From positions 1 to 12,849 of the forward strand of contig CAVFTR010000024.1 in the NCBI GenBank assembly GCA_963625685.1: a stretch of DNA of 12,849 nucleotides, in the 5' to 3' direction. Positions 1 to 6,481 of this stretch are shown piece by piece. The position numbers and the translations under genes are program-made. Under the pieces are notes generated by a model. That model saw nothing but the letters and a program-made list of their open reading frames with translations. It did not search any database and was not told the origin of the DNA. Source of the DNA: F23-B02 sp963625685. Lineage in GTDB: Bacteria > Bacillota > Clostridia > Oscillospirales > Oscillospiraceae. The stretch's first letter is position 1; each line of letters starts with the position of its first letter.

Positions 1-11
1 AGAATTTGATG

Positions 12-61
12 ACACCTCATCCGTCGGCTGTCGCCGACACCTTCCCCTCAAGGGGGAAGGC
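12..61 (+). repeat. Module A repeat, copy 1 (double hairpin)
   Basis: Begins ACACCTCATCC, then hairpin 1 (GTCGGC, loop TGTC, GCCGAC), then hairpin 2 (CCTTCCCC, loop, GGGGAAGG). Copy 1 has one extra G and one extra loop base relative to the 48 bp copies at 8743-8790, 9057-9104, 9231-9278 and 12800-12847. It runs directly into a T tract that starts module C. Confidence 0.85.
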
Positions 62-154
62 TTTTTGGCGGCGCACATACATCGTGCCGATACGTTTTTT
101 GCGGTGGCCCGACCGGAAACTGCGTCAAAAACCGCAAGGCTCCGCCTCCCATTG

Positions 155-206
155 CCTCCCCTGTGTAAGGGGAGGTGGGTCGGCGCAAGCCGAGCCGGTG
201 GGGTTG
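155..206 (-). repeat. Module B repeat, copy 1
   Basis: Contains the palindrome CTCCCCTGTGTAAGGGGAG and a neighbouring GC-rich hairpin (TCGGC, loop, GCCGA), ending in GGTGGGGTTG. The same arrangement occurs at 8884-8940 in the same orientation and at 8803-8853 in the opposite orientation. Confidence 0.8.
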
Positions 207-392
207 TTTTTCTGGCGGCGCATTGACGCACCTGCGGATAACTTTTATCTCTGGTTTCCCAGCCGGAGACAACGGCATAAACCGAGGATGCATCGCTTCC
301 CGTGGGCGCGATGCAAGCTTGCGGCGGCACGGTGTCGAGGCAATTGAGCAAACCGGTTTTGCATCGCCCTGCGGTGCTGCGCCGCACTCCAT

Positions 393-442
393 GCCTTCCC
401 CTTGAGGGGAAGGCGTCAGCCGAAGGCTGACGGATGAGGTGT
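393..442 (-). repeat. Module A repeat, copy 2 (inverted)
   Basis: Read on the minus strand this begins ACACCTCATCC and has hairpin 1 as GTCAGCC, loop TTC, GGCTGAC, so the stem differs from copy 1 by changes on both sides that keep pairing. Hairpin 2 is the usual CCTTCCCC and GGGGAAGG with loop TCAA. It lies opposite copy 1 and closes the 12-442 composite. Confidence 0.85.
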
Positions 443-488
443 GATAAAATCCATTCGCCCAACGGGCGAGTGCCTCAATGCGACAACA

Positions 489-525
489 AAAATAAAAAGG
501 CGTGCAAATGTTTCCGCACGCCTTT
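489..525 (-). terminator. Intrinsic terminator of the divIVA unit
   Basis: On the minus strand a perfect 10 bp stem (AAAGGCGTGC at 525-516, GCACGCCTTT at 505-496 when read leftward) with a 10 nt loop is followed by a T-rich tail complementary to the A run at 489-498. It begins about 50 nt after the divIVA stop. A second perfect 8 bp hairpin (551-570, GCCGAAGC and GCTTCGGC around GTCT) sits between the stop and the terminator but has no T tail on the minus strand. Confidence 0.85.
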
Positions 526-576
526 AATATCCCGGATGCAAATGCCGGCGGCCGAAGCGTCTGCTTCGGCAAAAAC

Positions 577-1155
577 TCAGATCTCGTCTTTTATAAAGTT
601 GAATACCTGAGTGTTGCCGGAATCCGCGGGACTGGGTTCGGAAACGGGAGCGGGCTGCTCCTTCGGTATTCGTATAGCCTCGGGCTTGAGCTCGCTGCCC
701 GCGGCCTTCATGAGCGTGTCGAGGGTCTGGAGCTGCTTCTGGCACAGCTCGCGCGCGCCGTCGAAGAACTTGGCCGAGCTGAGCTTGGCCGCCTGAAGGC
801 GCGACTCCTCCTGGGCGATGCGCTCGTCGATATTGCCCAGCAGAGCGGCTGCCTTGGCCTCGGCCTCGGCGACGATGCTCGCGCTGCGAGCCCTCGCGTC
901 GTTCTCGATCTGGACGCTGAGCTTCTGCGCCGAGAGGATGGCCTGATTCAGGGCGCTCTCGTTCGTGCGGTACTCTTCGATCTTGTCGACAAGCACCTTC
1001 ATCTTGCTCTTGAGAACAAGATTCTCCTTCTGCATCGCCTCGAAATCGTCCGCCAGCTCTTCAAGATACTCGTCGATGGTCGCCATATCGTAGCCGCCGA
1101 ACATGCTTCTGGCCTTGTCAAAGCTTTTTTCACGGATCTCCTGAGGAGTAGTCAT
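577..1155 (-). CDS. divIVA: DivIVA-family septum/pole protein
   Basis: A 192-residue DivIVA-domain protein. DivIVA proteins bind curved membrane at septa and poles and recruit partners for division-site placement, wall growth or sporulation. The N-terminal part (about 1-60) has the family pattern: PQEIREKSFDKARSMFGGYD, then YLEELADDFEAM leading into heptad-rich helix. Residues about 30-145 are almost wholly charged and Ala-rich and should form a long coiled coil. The last 35 residues are a Pro/Ser/Glu-rich tail. The start is preceded by AAAGGTGG, about 12 nt upstream. It is last in the yggS-sepF-divIVA series, 34 nt after sepF, and is followed by an intrinsic terminator. The sepF neighbourhood strongly supports the call; which partner proteins it recruits cannot be told from sequence. 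Confidence 0.92.
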   Translation of the reverse strand: MTTPQEIREKSFDKARSMFGGYDMATIDEYLEELADDFEAMQKENLVLKSKMKVLVDKIEEYRTNESALNQAILSAQKLSVQIENDARARSASIVAEAEAKAAALLGNIDERIAQEESRLQAAKLSSAKFFDGARELCQKQLQTLDTLMKAAGSELKPEAIRIPKEQPAPVSEPSPADSGNTQVFNFIKDEI

Positions 1156-1189
1156 ATCTTAAAATCCACCTTTCAGAACTTGCTGTATA

Positions 1190-1669
1190 TCAGAAATAAA
1201 GTCCCGCGCTCTCGAAATCGGCGACGGCATCGCCGACGAGATCGACGTTCGTGGGGGCGATTATATACGCCTGCGCGGAGACGCGCATGACCCTGCCGCC
1301 CAAAGCGTAGGCCGCGCCCGAGAGAAAATCGAGAAGCCGTCGCGCGGTCTCGGTCTCCGTCATCTCAAGATTCATGAGCACCGCCTGCCGTGCGCGGAGG
1401 CTGTCGGCTATCTCGGCGGCCTCGTCGAACTGCTCGGGACGCACGAACTTGAGCTTCATCTTCTGCTTTTCCTGCGCGGGGGGAGCGTAGCTCTGCTGCT
1501 TCGGCTCGCGCCGTGAAAAAACGGGACGCGGCTGACGCTCCTCGAAGCTGTCGTCCGCCTGAGCCTCCTCCTCGCGGGAGAATTCCTCCTCGGCGGCGCG
1601 CTCCTCGTTTTCTATATAATCATCGTCATAAGGGTGCATAGCGTTGCGTATATTGTCAAGCCAGGCCAT
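1190..1669 (-). CDS. sepF: SepF, FtsZ membrane anchor
   Basis: A 159-residue SepF. SepF tethers FtsZ polymers to the membrane and bundles them during septum formation. The start at 1669 is chosen over the longer frame (1768) because it gives the expected amphipathic membrane helix MAWLDNIRNAM and sits 7 nt behind a near-consensus AAAGGAGGT site; the upstream extension lies over the yggS end and lacks family features. Residues 13-65 form a very acidic then Arg/Gln-rich linker. Residues 71-142 are the SepF/DUF552 domain, from MKLKFVRPEQFDEAAEIAD through LEMTETETARRLLDFLSG to GGRVMRVSAQAYIIAPT, the glycine-containing strand that in studied SepF proteins helps form the dimer and FtsZ-binding face. 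It lies 25 nt after yggS and 34 nt before divIVA. Confidence 0.95.
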   Translation of the reverse strand: MAWLDNIRNAMHPYDDDYIENEERAAEEEFSREEEAQADDSFEERQPRPVFSRREPKQQSYAPPAQEKQKMKLKFVRPEQFDEAAEIADSLRARQAVLMNLEMTETETARRLLDFLSGAAYALGGRVMRVSAQAYIIAPTNVDLVGDAVADFESAGLYF

Positions 1670-1694
1670 TGCACGACCTCCTTTATAATTGTGC

Positions 1695-2387
1695 TCAGTA
1701 ATGTCTGGCGCCGAAGATGCCGGTGCCGACGCGGACAATGTTCGCGCCTTCCTCGATCGCGGTCTCAAAATCCGCGCTCATGCCCATGGACAGAAAGTCC
1801 ATGGAGACATTATCGTATTTTTTTGCGCCAATGTCAATAAAAAGCTGCTTCATTGCGCGAAAATATGGGCGAATTTCCTCCGTTTTTTCGCAAATCGGGG
1901 GTATCGCCATCAATCCGCGCACCCTGACGGAGGGAAATTGCGCCATTTGCGGCAGATATTCCGCGAGCGACGCCGGCGCAAAGCCGGACTTTGCGGCCTC
2001 GCCGCCGATATTGACCTCGAGCAGAACGTCCTGCCTGATGCCCAGGCTTGCCGCCCTTTTGTCTATCGCCGCCAAAAGCTCCATGCAGTCGACCGACTCG
2101 ATAAGCTGCACCTTTCCTATAAGATATTTGACCTTGTTTTTCTGAAGATGCCCGATGAAATGCAGCGGGCAGCCCCCGTACGCGCCCTGCCCGTATTTCT
2201 CCGTCAGCTCCTGCACGCGGTTCTCGCCGCAGATATCAACTCCGGCGGCTATCGCCTCGCGCACGCGCTGTGCGTCGTTCATCTTCGTCGCCGCGCAAAG
2301 GCGCACCTCCTCCGGCGCTCTGCCGCTCCTCACCGCGGCCTCCGATACGCGCCGCTTTACTTCTTTTACGTTTTCTGCAATGCTCAT
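1695..2387 (-). CDS. yggS: YggS/PLPBP-family PLP homeostasis protein
   Basis: A 230-residue single-domain protein of the YggS (YlmE, PROSC/PLPBP) family. These proteins bind pyridoxal 5'-phosphate without known enzyme activity and balance cellular B6 vitamers. The PLP-binding lysine is K35 in LCAATKMND (most homologues read VSKT at this place). Other family marks are CGENRVQE (about 53-60), HFIGHLQKNK (about 76-85), LLEVNIGGEAAKSGF (about 121-135), DFLSMGMSADFE and the phosphate-binding VRVGTGIFGARHY at the C-terminus. Length is normal. It is the first gene of the division series, as ylmE is in Bacillus; ylmG and ylmH are absent. Its ribosome site AGCAGGGA lies directly after a predicted closed RNA structure in the leader, so leader folding may affect its translation (inference). 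Confidence 0.93.
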   Translation of the reverse strand: MSIAENVKEVKRRVSEAAVRSGRAPEEVRLCAATKMNDAQRVREAIAAGVDICGENRVQELTEKYGQGAYGGCPLHFIGHLQKNKVKYLIGKVQLIESVDCMELLAAIDKRAASLGIRQDVLLEVNIGGEAAKSGFAPASLAEYLPQMAQFPSVRVRGLMAIPPICEKTEEIRPYFRAMKQLFIDIGAKKYDNVSMDFLSMGMSADFETAIEEGANIVRVGTGIFGARHY

Positions 2388-2406
2388 GTCTATCCCTGCT
2401 TTTTTT

Positions 2407-2626
2407 CGCTGACAGGAGCCGATGCCCCTGCCGGTCTTCAGCGGTCAAAATGCGCTCATGCTGCGCGAAGGCCCTCGGAAATACACAAAGTATTCCTCTC
2501 GGTCTTTCGATTTGCCTGACCACATTTTTCCTCGCTCAAAACTGAAAGCGCCTGTCAGCGATTTGATTTGTTTTTTCTGAGGCTGACAGGCGGCAGGCGT
2601 TCGGCTCCCGTCAGCGTTGCTTTTAC
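2407..2626 (-). ncRNA. Candidate structured RNA / yggS leader
   Basis: Minus-strand RNA starting near 2626 would fold with its ends together. A 16 bp closing helix pairs CGCTGACGGGAGCCGA (2616-2601) with TCGGCTCCTGTCAGCG (2422-2407), with one G-T wobble. A 7 bp helix follows (2597-2591 with 2433-2427). Next is an 11 bp perfect hairpin (2592-2582 with 2559-2549) with a 22 nt A-rich loop; it shares two bases with the previous helix. A bulged helix CTTTCAG/CTGAAG (2548-2542 with 2441-2436) follows, and smaller hairpins at 2477-2496 and 2452-2466. A -10 box lies just upstream. No protein frame here looks real. It could be a free-standing small RNA (6S-like or raiA-like families should be tested) or a cis-acting leader. 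I do not recognise it with certainty. The fold was worked out by eye. Confidence 0.55.
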
Positions 2627-2631
2627 AATTG

Positions 2632-2660
2632 ATTATAACTATAAATTTAAAATCACTCTA
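2632..2660 (-). promoter_or_regulatory. Candidate promoter for the structured RNA and yggS-sepF-divIVA
   Basis: A perfect -10 hexamer TATAAT lies at 2637-2632 on the minus strand inside an AT-rich patch (2621-2660) that contrasts with the GC-rich surroundings. The best -35 at 17 bp spacing is TAGAGT (2660-2655), matching TTGACA at only three positions. Predicted transcription start is about 2626, a few bases before the closing helix of the structured RNA. The promoter overlaps the end of the upstream HlyD-like gene. Confidence 0.5.
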
Positions 2661-3426
2661 TAATTATCTGCATGTTTTCTCTCAGCTCGCCCTCTTTTAC
2701 GAGATAATGCTCTCCGTCCCGCTCGAGGATATCGACCGCGCAGCGCACGGGAGAGCCCGCGCGCAGGACGTATACGAAGCTGCCCTCCGCGTCGCTGTGC
2801 AGGGCGTCCCCGGGCACCTCAAGGCCGCTGAGGACCGCGAGGCGTATCTCAAGGACGGCCCTGCGCGTGTTGAGTATATCCTCAAGGCCGCCGCGAACGC
2901 GCAGGACGAGCCGCCCGCCGCAGGCCGATACGACCGTCGCCTCCTGCTCCCCGGGAAGGGAGAGGAAAACGCGCTGTCCCTGTCGAAACTTGTCGAAAGA
3001 GCCGGTCTCGGCGATGAAGAGCCAGCCGCCGGAGACGAGCTTGCCGACGGCGTTCTCCGGCACGTCCGGAGCGGTCCGGCCGAGCTCCGAGGGGGACAGG
3101 CCCTCGCAGCCGTCGACGAAGGTGCTGAAAATGCCGGCGCAGGGCGCAAGGACGCATTCCGCGTCCTCCGACACGGCGATGACGCCGCCGCCCCGGACCC
3201 TGCCGCCGCTTTTTACCGCAAGGAGCGCGCTTTTATCGCCGCAGACGATGCGCTCGTCGCGCCAGATAAGTCCCTCGGCGGCGACGCTCAGCCGAAGCTC
3301 GCGCCGCACGGCCGCGACGGTCACCGGCCCGTCCCCGCAGCGGATAAGGAGGGCGAGCGTCCAGGCGCAGGCGGCGATAAACACGGCGCAGGCCGCGTAT
3401 CCGAGATACGCCGCGCCCTTTTTCAT
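2653..3426 (-). CDS. HlyD-like membrane-anchored adaptor protein
   Basis: A 257-residue protein with one N-terminal membrane segment (about 7-29, after MKK) and the rest predicted outside the cell. The body is beta-rich: a short barrel-sandwich or lipoyl-like segment (about 44-100, including RLSVAAEGLIWRDE and AECVLAPCAGIFS) and a C-terminal part with GLEVPGDAL (201-209) and GSFVYVLRAG (215-224). The latter pattern is typical of the membrane-proximal domain of HlyD/RND periplasmic-adaptor proteins. The long coiled-coil hairpin of true secretion adaptors is missing, and no transporter or outer-membrane gene is next to it. Its ATG overlaps the hfq stop by 4 nt, so it is probably translationally coupled to hfq. 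Similar small HlyD-like proteins occur near sepF in Clostridia (from memory). Function unknown; a cell-envelope role is the reasonable guess. Confidence 0.65.
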   Translation of the reverse strand: MKKGAAYLGYAACAVFIAACAWTLALLIRCGDGPVTVAAVRRELRLSVAAEGLIWRDERIVCGDKSALLAVKSGGRVRGGGVIAVSEDAECVLAPCAGIFSTFVDGCEGLSPSELGRTAPDVPENAVGKLVSGGWLFIAETGSFDKFRQGQRVFLSLPGEQEATVVSACGGRLVLRVRGGLEDILNTRRAVLEIRLAVLSGLEVPGDALHSDAEGSFVYVLRAGSPVRCAVDILERDGEHYLVKEGELRENMQIIIE

Positions 3427-3650
3427 GTCACGTCGCCGAGCGCTACCGGCCGCGGCGGTATCACCGTGGATATCGCGTGCTTGTAGATGAGCTGCTGCCG
3501 GCCCTCGGAGTCGAGCACGACCGTGAAGCCGTCGTAGGCGCGGATGACGCCGTGCAGCTGGAAGCCGTTTACGAGAAACACCGTCACCGTCGCCCTCTCG
3601 CGGCGAAGCTGATTGAGAAAGGAATCCTGTAGGCTCTGTGTCTTTTGCAT
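3423..3650 (-). CDS. hfq: RNA chaperone Hfq
   Basis: A complete 75-residue Hfq without the long C-terminal tail of enterobacterial forms. Hfq forms a hexameric Sm ring that binds small RNAs and mRNAs. Key positions match: Q8 and D9 in SLQDSFLN, F42, and the Sm2 motif Y56-K57-H58 in IYKHAISTVIP, which together make the proximal U-rich RNA pocket. The rim carries R16-R17-E18-R19, the same patch as E. coli Hfq. The gene sits 37 nt after miaA, the classic miaA-hfq order, with CAGGAG about 9 nt before its ATG. Its stop overlaps the start of the HlyD-like gene (ATGA). Confidence 0.97.
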   Translation of the reverse strand: MQKTQSLQDSFLNQLRRERATVTVFLVNGFQLHGVIRAYDGFTVVLDSEGRQQLIYKHAISTVIPPRPVALGDVT

Positions 3651-3687
3651 TTTTTCTGCTCCTGTCTATGTAGATTTGACAGAAGCA

Positions 3688-4629
3688 TCATAACCCACGC
3701 GAGCGCAAATATTCGGTCGAAGCCTGTCGGGCGTCATTAAAATCGGGCGAGGACGGCCAGAGGTACCACCACAGGCTCCCGTCGCGCCGCAGCCATGTCA
3801 GCTGCCGCTTGGCATAGCGCCGCGAGGACTGCTTTATGAGCTCTATGGCCTCGCCGCGCGATATCTCGCCCCGGAGATACGCCGCGGGCTCCTTGTAGCC
3901 TATCGCCTGCATGGCGGTGCAGTCGGGCGAAAGCCCGCGGTCAAGAAGCGCGCTCACCTCGTCGAAAAGCCCGTCGGAGACCATTTTGTCGACGCGCTCG
4001 TTTATCCTGTCGTAGAGGATACCGCGGTCAGAAAAGCTCAGCGCGAGCTTAACGGCGTCGTAGCGCTTCGGGAGCTTTCTGGTCTCCTCGTCGTGAAGGG
4101 TCATCGTCTGTCCCGTGAGGGTGTAGACCTCGATGGCGCGCACGATGCGGCGCTTGTCGGCAGGGTGGAGCCGGGAGGCCCGCTCGGGGTCGAAGCCGCG
4201 AAGCTGCTCGAGCATCGCCTGCCCGCCTATGGCGTCGTAGCGCGCGTTCAGGCTCTCGCGCAGGGCGGCGTCCTCCGCTCTTTCGGCAAAGTCGAGCCCC
4301 GCGATGAGGGAGTCGATATACAGATTCGTGCCGCCTGCGATAATGGGCAGTCTGCCGCGCGCGAGGATATCCCGCACGCAGGCGTCGGCCGCGGCGACGT
4401 AGCGCGAGACAGAGTAGTCCTCCGAGGGCTCGGCCACGTCTATCATGTGGTGCCGCACCCCCCGCGTCTCGGCCTTTGTCACCTTGGCGGTGCCTATATC
4501 CATGCCGCGGTAGACCTGCATGGAGTCTGCCGAGACTATCTCGCCGCCGAGGCTTTCTGCAAGCTCCACGGAGAGGCGGGTCTTGCCCGTCGCCGTGGGG
4601 CCCGTTATAACAAGGATCTTTTCGGCCAT
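3688..4629 (-). CDS. miaA: tRNA dimethylallyltransferase MiaA
   Basis: A 313-residue MiaA, which transfers a dimethylallyl group from DMAPP to N6 of A37 in tRNAs reading codons that begin with U. Visible motifs are the P-loop GPTATGKT (10-17), SADSMQVYRGMDIGTAK (33-49) with the family's conserved Asp-Ser-x-Gln, the HHMIDV segment, ARGRLPIIAGGTNLYI around 91-106, and RRYAKRQLTWLRRD near the C-terminus. Length is normal. It begins 1 nt after the mutL stop, with its ribosome site CAGGAT inside the mutL end, so the two are almost certainly cotranscribed and probably coupled. MiaB, which acts on the product, is encoded divergently 2 kb away. Confidence 0.97.
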   Translation of the reverse strand: MAEKILVITGPTATGKTRLSVELAESLGGEIVSADSMQVYRGMDIGTAKVTKAETRGVRHHMIDVAEPSEDYSVSRYVAAADACVRDILARGRLPIIAGGTNLYIDSLIAGLDFAERAEDAALRESLNARYDAIGGQAMLEQLRGFDPERASRLHPADKRRIVRAIEVYTLTGQTMTLHDEETRKLPKRYDAVKLALSFSDRGILYDRINERVDKMVSDGLFDEVSALLDRGLSPDCTAMQAIGYKEPAAYLRGEISRGEAIELIKQSSRRYAKRQLTWLRRDGSLWWYLWPSSPDFNDARQASTEYLRSRGL

Positions 4630-4630
4630 A

Positions 4631-6481
4631 TCACACTATCCTGCTGAAAAATTTGTCGAGCTGCTTTTTCGTAAGGCGCGCCGAGACCGGCCTGCCGTGC
4701 GGGCAGTATTTCACCTCGCCGGAGGCGACGGCGGCCGCGATGCGCTCAAGCTCGGCATTGTCGTGCCGACGGCCGGCCTTTATCGCCGCCTTGCAGGCCA
4801 CGGTGTGCAGTATCCCGTCGCGCGCCGACTGCGCCGAGACGCCCTCGCCGCCGCGCAGCCTTTCGCATATCTCCTCGAGCGCGGAGGGCGCGTCGGAGAC
4901 ATCGACGCCGTCGGGCACGGCGCGCACGGCATACGAGCTTGAGCCGAAGGGCTCGACGCAGAAGCCCAGCTCGTCGAGAAGCGCTGCGTTTTTCTCAAGC
5001 AGCTCCGCGTCTCCGGCCGTCGGGCGGATGATGAGCGGCGCGAGCAGGGTCTGGCTCATTATCTGCGCCTCCTGCGAGCGCAGCCGGTCGAATATCATGC
5101 GCTCGTGCGCCGCGTGCTTGTCGATGAGCATGAGCTCGTCGCCTATCTCGGCGATGATGTAGGTGTCCAGCGCCTCGCCGATAACGCGGCAGGCCGGAGC
5201 GCCGATCTCTGTAACTTTTTCAACATTTTCAACTGTTTTTTCAACACTCGTGAGCGTTCTCTCCGTCGAAGGAGGGAGATAAGCGTCGAATTTTGTCGAA
5301 ATGTCTGCTTTCGGAGCCCGCTCCGGCGTGTCATAGAGCGCCGGTGCGCGGAACATGGGCCTTGCGCCGCGCTGCCCTGAGACGGCGGCCGCCGAGCGGT
5401 ATTCGCTCGCGGGCATGCTGCGGAAAAAGCCGGCCCCCGGCGCGGGAGCGGCGGCCTGCCCGCGCTCGGGCAGCGTTATCTCGGGCGGGCGCTGCTCTGC
5501 CTCGAGGCAGGCGCGCACCGTCTGGTATGCAAGGTCGAAGACCTTTTTCTCGTCGGAAAACTTCACCTCGGTCTTGGCCGGGTGTACGTTCACGTCCACC
5601 GCGCCGTTTGAAAGCTCGAGATACAGCACGCAGGAGGGAAAGCGCCCGGTCAGAAGCGTGTTCTTGTACGCCTGCTCGAGCGCCGACTGGAGCAGCACCG
5701 ATCTTATGTATCTGCCGTTGCAGTAAAAATGCTGATTTGCGCGGTTGCCGCGCCCGAAGGCGGGGGAGGAGGCAAAGCCCGTGAGCGACATGCCCTCGGC
5801 GCTCCCCGATACGGGCAGCAGCCCGCGCGAGACCTCGCGCCCTAAAAGCGCGTACACGGCCGAGTCCGCGCGCCCGTCGCCGGGGGTGAAGAACACCTCC
5901 TCGCCGTCGCGCCTTAAGCGCACCGAGACCTCGGGCCGGCCGAGGGCGCAGTGCATGGCCGCGGCTATACAGGCCGAGGCCTCCGAGCGGTCGGACCTTA
6001 AAAACTTGAGCCGCGCCGGGGTGTTGTGGAAGATATCGCGCACGGTTATCGCCGTGCCCTCCGGACAGCCGCAGGGCGACATGTCGAGGATATCTCCGGC
6101 CTGCACCGAGACGCGCACGCCCTCGTCCGCGCCCCTTTCGCGCGTTGTGAGCTCGATGCGGCTCACGGCGGCGATCGCTGCCAGCGCCTCGCCGCGAAAG
6201 CCCATGGTGCCGATGGCCTCAAGGCCCTTTTCGTCGCGCAGCTTGCTCGTCGCGTGCCGCGTGAAGGCAAGCCCCGCGTCCTCGGGGCTCATGCCGCAGC
6301 CGTCGTCGGATATTTTTATATAGGTCGCTCCGCCGCCCTTGAACTCGACCGTCAGCTTTTTCGCGCCCGCGTCGAAGGAGTTTTCCATCAGCTCCTTTAT
6401 GACCGAGGCGGGCCGCTCGACGACCTCGCCGGCGGCGATCATGTCGGCCAGCAGCGGCGGGAGGATGTTGATGCGTGTCAT
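4631..6481 (-). CDS. mutL: DNA mismatch repair protein MutL
   Basis: A complete 616-residue MutL. The GHKL ATPase region (about 1-330) shows E30 and N34 in KELMENSFDAGA, DDGCGM (59-64), TRHATSK (74-80) and GTMGFRGEAL (91-100). A Pro/Ala-rich linker (about 335-425) leads to the C-terminal dimer/endonuclease domain. That domain has DKHAAHERMIFD (454-465), ACKAAIKAG (562-570) and CPHGRP (593-598), the metal-binding set of MutL proteins that nick DNA themselves, as in bacteria without MutH. Within the first motif the usual Gln is Lys and the last Glu is Asp; His and the first Glu are kept. The start is preceded by ACGAGG, 8 nt upstream. It is first in the mutL-miaA-hfq unit. Confidence 0.97.
   Translation of the reverse strand: MTRINILPPLLADMIAAGEVVERPASVIKELMENSFDAGAKKLTVEFKGGGATYIKISDDGCGMSPEDAGLAFTRHATSKLRDEKGLEAIGTMGFRGEALAAIAAVSRIELTTRERGADEGVRVSVQAGDILDMSPCGCPEGTAITVRDIFHNTPARLKFLRSDRSEASACIAAAMHCALGRPEVSVRLRRDGEEVFFTPGDGRADSAVYALLGREVSRGLLPVSGSAEGMSLTGFASSPAFGRGNRANQHFYCNGRYIRSVLLQSALEQAYKNTLLTGRFPSCVLYLELSNGAVDVNVHPAKTEVKFSDEKKVFDLAYQTVRACLEAEQRPPEITLPERGQAAAPAPGAGFFRSMPASEYRSAAAVSGQRGARPMFRAPALYDTPERAPKADISTKFDAYLPPSTERTLTSVEKTVENVEKVTEIGAPACRVIGEALDTYIIAEIGDELMLIDKHAAHERMIFDRLRSQEAQIMSQTLLAPLIIRPTAGDAELLEKNAALLDELGFCVEPFGSSSYAVRAVPDGVDVSDAPSALEEICERLRGGEGVSAQSARDGILHTVACKAAIKAGRRHDNAELERIAAAVASGEVKYCPHGRPVSARLTKKQLDKFFSRIV

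Larger units (their letters stand above)
1..450. repeat. Repeat mosaic downstream of divIVA; no gene
   Basis: Nothing here looks like a real gene. The stretch is built from short palindromic modules that recur elsewhere in the window: module A at 12-61 (forward), module C at 62-117, module B at 155-206 (inverted relative to 8803-8853), a short piece of C near 206-222, and module A again at 393-442 in reverse orientation. Bases 223-390 are less clearly repeated but contain hairpins, for example GCATCGC at 290-296 pairing with GCGATGC at 308-314. Open frames across it are by-products of repeat sequence and high GC. Because a module A copy in opposite orientation sits at each end, 12-442 could be one composite element. 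Confidence 0.8.

Noticed and set aside
502..1290. 262-residue plus-strand frame opposite divIVA
   Set aside because: Starts inside the divIVA terminator and mirrors the coiled-coil codons of divIVA.
1670..1768. Longer SepF start, adding 33 residues
   Set aside because: The internal ATG at 1669 has the strong ribosome site and yields the conserved membrane helix; the extension overlaps yggS codons.
1689..2519. 276-residue plus-strand frame opposite yggS
   Set aside because: Antisense to a complete, motif-bearing yggS; no protein family features.
2236..2523. 95-residue minus-strand frame covering the structured RNA and the start of yggS
   Set aside because: It is out of frame with yggS and coincides with the helices of the predicted RNA, so it is better explained as RNA sequence.
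2549..2592. Rho-independent terminator for the mutL-miaA-hfq unit
   Set aside because: The 11 bp hairpin has a 22 nt loop and is followed by GC-rich then mixed sequence instead of a T tract on the minus strand, and it nests inside a larger fold.
2617..3486. 289-residue plus-strand frame opposite the HlyD-like gene
   Set aside because: Antisense, low-complexity Ala/Gly/Asp/Arg composition, and it crosses the promoter region of the structured RNA.
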